Assembly: GCF_000702205.1 (NCBI RefSeq)
Contig: NZ_JNKW01000001.1
Location: 186,001 to 250,000 of the forward strand
Direction: 5' to 3'
Source of the DNA: Lachnospira multipara LB2003
Lineage (GTDB): Bacteria; Bacillota; Clostridia; Lachnospirales; Lachnospiraceae
DNA length: 64,000 nucleotides
The translations under genes were made by a program, and so were the position numbers. How positions within the stretch are numbered: position 1 is the stretch's first letter; each line of letters begins with the position of its first letter. This document shows positions 61,685 through 64,000 of this stretch, piece after piece. Below the pieces are notes generated by a model, which was given only the letters and a program-made list of their open reading frames with translations, did no database searches and was not told where the DNA came from.

Positions 61685-62185
61685 ATGAAAAAGAGAAGAA
61701 TTATATATTATATTTTGGCATGTGTTATTTTAACTCAAATTGATCAGATTACTAAGGTAATTACAGAAGCTAAATTAAGCTACGAAGGTTTAAGCATTAT
61801 CCCTGGAGTTTTTAAGCTTTATTGCATTAGAAATCAGGGTGCTGCTTGGGGAGTTTTAAGCGGTAAGATTAGTTTGTTTGTTGTTATAACATGTCTAATT
61901 ATTGCAATTGTAACTTATGTAATAATTAGACTCCCAGAAGATAAAAAATATAATTTATTGTTTTGGACATTAACTGTCTTAGTAAGCGGTGCTATTGGTA
62001 ATTTTATCGATAGAATCAGATTTGGCTATGTTAGGGATTTTCTTTATTTTGAATTGATTGATTTCCCAGTATTTAATGTGGCTGATATATTTGTTACATG
62101 TTCAGTAATTGTCCTAATTATTCTTATATTTTTTGTATATAAGGATGAGGATTTTGAATTTTTAAATCTAAAGAAGAAGAACTAA
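61685..62185 (+). CDS. lspA: Lipoprotein signal peptidase II
   Basis: Membrane aspartyl protease that removes signal peptides from prolipoproteins such as those at 13.8, 27.7 and 45.1 kb. About 166 aa with four transmembrane segments; the catalytic aspartates are in GNFIDRIRFGYVRDF and FNVADIFV. RNQGAAWGVL is also typical. The GTG at 61661 lies within the aroB stop region; the ATG at 61685 is 9 bp after GGAGG and gives a proper N-terminus. Confidence 0.94.
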   Translation: MKKRRIIYYILACVILTQIDQITKVITEAKLSYEGLSIIPGVFKLYCIRNQGAAWGVLSGKISLFVVITCLIIAIVTYVIIRLPEDKKYNLLFWTLTVLVSGAIGNFIDRIRFGYVRDFLYFELIDFPVFNVADIFVTCSVIVLIILIFFVYKDEDFEFLNLKKKN

Positions 62186-62199
62186 ATAGTGAGGTTTTA

Positions 62200-63144
62200 A
62201 TGTTACAAGAAGGAAAGAAAGCAAATATTGTTCTTGAAGTGGATATTGAAGATAAGGGAATTAGAATTGATAAATACATTTCTGAGGAATTAGAAGATTA
62301 TTCCCGTTCAAGGGTTCAAAAAGAAATAGATAATGGGAATGTGTTAGTGGATGGTAAAGTGGTTAAGGCTAATTATAAGTTAACTGGAAAGGAAACAATT
62401 AATGTGACTATTCCAGAACTTATTGTACCTGAGATTTTACCTAAAGATATTCCTCTTGATATTGTTTATGAGGATGATGACGTTATCTTAATAAATAAGC
62501 CAAAGGGAATGGTTGTACATCCAGCCCCTGGACATATTGATGATACATTAGTTAATGCTTTAATGTATCACTGTAGGGACAATTTATCAGGTATTAACGG
62601 TGTTATGCGCCCAGGTATTGTTCATAGAATTGACAGAGATACAACAGGTGTAATTATTGCTTGTAAAAATGATGTGGCCCATAATTTTATAGCAGAGCAG
62701 TTAGCCGTTCATTCTATTACAAGAAAGTATTATGCTATTTGTTATAATCAGTTTAAGGAAGAAGAGGGGGTTGTTGATGCTCCAATTGGCAGAAATCCTA
62801 ACGATAGAAAGAAGATGGCTATAGATAAAAAGAATGGTAAAAGGGCTGTAACCCATTATAAAGTCCTTGAAAACTTAGGAAAATACGCCTTTATTGAGTG
62901 CCAGCTAGAAACAGGTAGAACACATCAGATTAGAGTTCATATGGCAAGTATTGGACATCCTCTTCTTGGGGATGAAGTTTATTGTAAGGCAAAATCAAAC
63001 TTTAATTTAACAGGTCAAACATTACATGCAGGAGTTTTTGGATTTATTCATCCAAGGACTAAAGAATATATGGAATTTAGCGCTGAATTGCCAGAATATT
63101 TTAAAAATCTTTTGGAAATTTTAAGAAGTAAAAAAGACAAATAA
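62200..63144 (+). CDS. RluA/RluD-family RNA pseudouridine synthase
   Basis: Isomerises uridines in 23S rRNA. The 314 aa have an N-terminal S4 RNA-binding domain (IRIDKYISEELEDYSRSRVQ) and a catalytic domain with GIVHRIDRDTTGVIIACKN (catalytic aspartate), RKYYAICY and ETGRTHQIRVHMASIGHPLLGD. The lspA-rluD order is standard in Firmicutes. The exact uridine target cannot be read from sequence. Confidence 0.95.
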   Translation: MLQEGKKANIVLEVDIEDKGIRIDKYISEELEDYSRSRVQKEIDNGNVLVDGKVVKANYKLTGKETINVTIPELIVPEILPKDIPLDIVYEDDDVILINKPKGMVVHPAPGHIDDTLVNALMYHCRDNLSGINGVMRPGIVHRIDRDTTGVIIACKNDVAHNFIAEQLAVHSITRKYYAICYNQFKEEEGVVDAPIGRNPNDRKKMAIDKKNGKRAVTHYKVLENLGKYAFIECQLETGRTHQIRVHMASIGHPLLGDEVYCKAKSNFNLTGQTLHAGVFGFIHPRTKEYMEFSAELPEYFKNLLEILRSKKDK

Positions 63145-63170
63145 TTCTTTTTTATTCTAGAGGAGATAGT

Positions 63171-63698
63171 ATGAGACGTAGAGATTATATTGATTTGATT
63201 TTAAATAGTATTTCAGATAGCTTTGATATTTATCATAACTATCATTTTAAGGATCGTAAATTTGTAGTTTATGCCTATAATAACAAATCAAATGAAAAAT
63301 TTGAGAGTGCTAATATGGCTAAATTATGGGAATCTAACGCATTTGAACACTTATTTTTTATAAATTGTGATCGCCTTGATGCAGATAAATTTAACGAACT
63401 TTACAAATGGACAATTGATAATATTGAGCCCCATTTTGTAAGGGGAGACAAGAGATTCCCTGCTAAAAACCACATGTGTTCTTATATTTCATTTATCATA
63501 ATTACAAAGGAACCTATAACTTATGAGGTAGAATCCCTTATTAAGAAGAGCAACTATCATAAGAATTATTTATTTGGAGCTAGAGGCTTTGTGGATATTA
63601 GAATTGCTGTTATAACTCCAAGTACTGGGGAACTTACAGTTAATAAAAATGGAGCAAAAATTGGAAATTTTCTTAGGGAGTTGTTGCCTATCTCTTAG
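63171..63698 (+). CDS. Conserved-looking protein of unknown function
   Basis: A soluble 175-aa protein without signal peptide, membrane segment or recognised motif. It is rich in aromatic and charged residues, with MRRRDYIDLILNSISDSFDIY at the N-terminus and a strand-rich second half (SYISFIIITKEPITYEVESL, GFVDIRIAVITPSTGEL). Codon use is like its neighbours and an AGAGGAGA SD is present, so it is a real gene. It lies 26 bp after the pseudouridine synthase gene. Confidence 0.75.
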   Translation: MRRRDYIDLILNSISDSFDIYHNYHFKDRKFVVYAYNNKSNEKFESANMAKLWESNAFEHLFFINCDRLDADKFNELYKWTIDNIEPHFVRGDKRFPAKNHMCSYISFIIITKEPITYEVESLIKKSNYHKNYLFGARGFVDIRIAVITPSTGELTVNKNGAKIGNFLRELLPIS

Positions 63699-63713
63699 GT
63701 AAAATGCTATAAT
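63684..63713 (+). promoter_or_regulatory. Promoter of the cytidylate-kinase-like gene
   Basis: TTGCCT (63684-63689), 18-bp spacer, extended -10 TGCTATAAT (63705-63713), overlapping the end of the preceding gene. Confidence 0.55.
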
Positions 63714-63749
63714 TATTATATTAAATGAATAATAAAGGGGGTAATTAGA

Positions 63750-64000
63750 ATGAATGAGAAGACTGTTATTACAATAGGTCGTGAATTTGGTAGCGGCGGA
63801 CACGAAGTGGGTGTTAGACTAGCAAAAAAACTTGGTATAAAGTGTTATGATAAGGAACTTCTAGCAGAAGCTGCTAAAGAAAGTGGAATCGCTGAGGATT
63901 TATTCTCATCTCAGGATGAAAAACCTACAAGCTCATTTTTATATTCTTTAGTTATGGACACATATTCTTTAGGTTATTCTAATGCCTATATGGATATGCC
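63750..64000 (+). CDS. Cytidylate kinase-like family protein, 5' part
   Basis: The gene runs off the right edge; about 84 codons are visible. The start MNEKTVITIGREFGSGGHEVG contains an unusual P-loop (GREFGSGGHEVG) typical of the AAA_26 cytidylate-kinase-like family rather than of true Cmk. It continues LAKKLGIKCYDKELL. A strong AAAGGGGG SD precedes the ATG. The nucleotide substrate is not known for this group. Confidence 0.85.
   Translation, partial: MNEKTVITIGREFGSGGHEVGVRLAKKLGIKCYDKELLAEAAKESGIAEDLFSSQDEKPTSSFLYSLVMDTYSLGYSNAYMDM

Noticed and set aside
1-64000. tRNA or rRNA genes, prophage or insertion-sequence transposase genes
   Set aside because: Looked for T-arm motifs, rRNA-like stretches and transposase-like proteins by eye; only the tmRNA T-arm was found.

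Overview
The window is AT-rich DNA from a Gram-positive, low-GC Firmicute. It is most likely a pectin-using gut Lachnospiraceae close to Lachnospira ([Eubacterium] eligens). That placement is inference from gene content: a glycolytic gap-pgk-tpi-gpmI run, the secG-rnr-smpB-ssrA block, a lone sufC-sufB pair, ylm/sepF-type cell-division neighbours, a cytosolic pectin methylesterase, a rhamnogalacturonan/rhamnose operon with a TRAP transporter, and a candidate flagellar sigma-D promoter. No rRNA, tRNA, CRISPR array, prophage or transposase gene was seen.

Layout. 0.1-7 kb: lower glycolysis (gap, pgk, tpiA, gpmI) with a tocopherol-cyclase-like gene inserted. 7-10.5 kb: secG, rnr, smpB and tmRNA (ribosome rescue and RNA decay). 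10.6-14.5 kb: a GC-rich palindromic element, a membrane protein, an OmpR-type response regulator with its histidine kinase, and a lipoprotein. 14.5-16 kb: pectinesterase and a GNAT protein. 16-24 kb: a tetR / GT-B-like / GPH sugar transporter trio, then alpha-galactosidase and galactokinase; this galA-galK pair is bracketed by three tandem structured repeats on each side, in opposite orientations. 24-27 kb: an RpiB-like isomerase, a 0.4-kb non-coding nested inverted-repeat element, a degenerate sigma-70-like gene, and a free-standing structured ncRNA. 27-30 kb: two DUF4230 proteins, a DUF523/TudS-like protein and an AraC regulator. 30.4-38.5 kb: the dctPQM-GH105-rhaM-rhaB-rhaA-rhaD operon, with direct repeats at its promoter that look like AraC sites. 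39-45 kb: PhoH/PIN protein, YihY-type protein, scpA-scpB, sufC-sufB. 45-49 kb: a lipoprotein amidase, a small membrane protein, a calcium-loop protein behind the sigma-D-like promoter, and an M18 aminopeptidase. 49-64 kb: prmA, rsmE, cysteine desulfurase, thiI, a His-less HPr-like protein, mtaB, coaX, coaBC, an HlyD-like protein, yggS, sepF, aroB, lspA, an rluD-type gene, an unknown gene and the 5' end of a cytidylate-kinase-like gene.

The most unusual content is non-coding. Several GC-rich intergenic gaps contain repeats whose sequence varies while their hairpins are kept by compensatory changes. Family A is a double hairpin joined by TGTAGC and ending in GTTC (19.9, 23.7 and 53.6 kb). Family B is a GGCAAA...TTTGCC hairpin in a G-rich frame (30.0 and 38.7 kb). 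Further elements are single large palindromic structures (10.65, 30.15 and 38.5 kb) and AT-rich arrays of one short motif in both orientations (24.9 and 38.9 kb). None of these has a credible reading frame.

Pathway logic. Rhamnogalacturonan fragments are probably taken up by DctPQM, cut by the cytosolic GH105 hydrolase, and the rhamnose processed by RhaM, RhaA, RhaB and RhaD to dihydroxyacetone phosphate and lactaldehyde. Galactosides enter through the GPH carrier, GH36 releases galactose and GalK phosphorylates it. Both feed the glycolytic genes at the left end.
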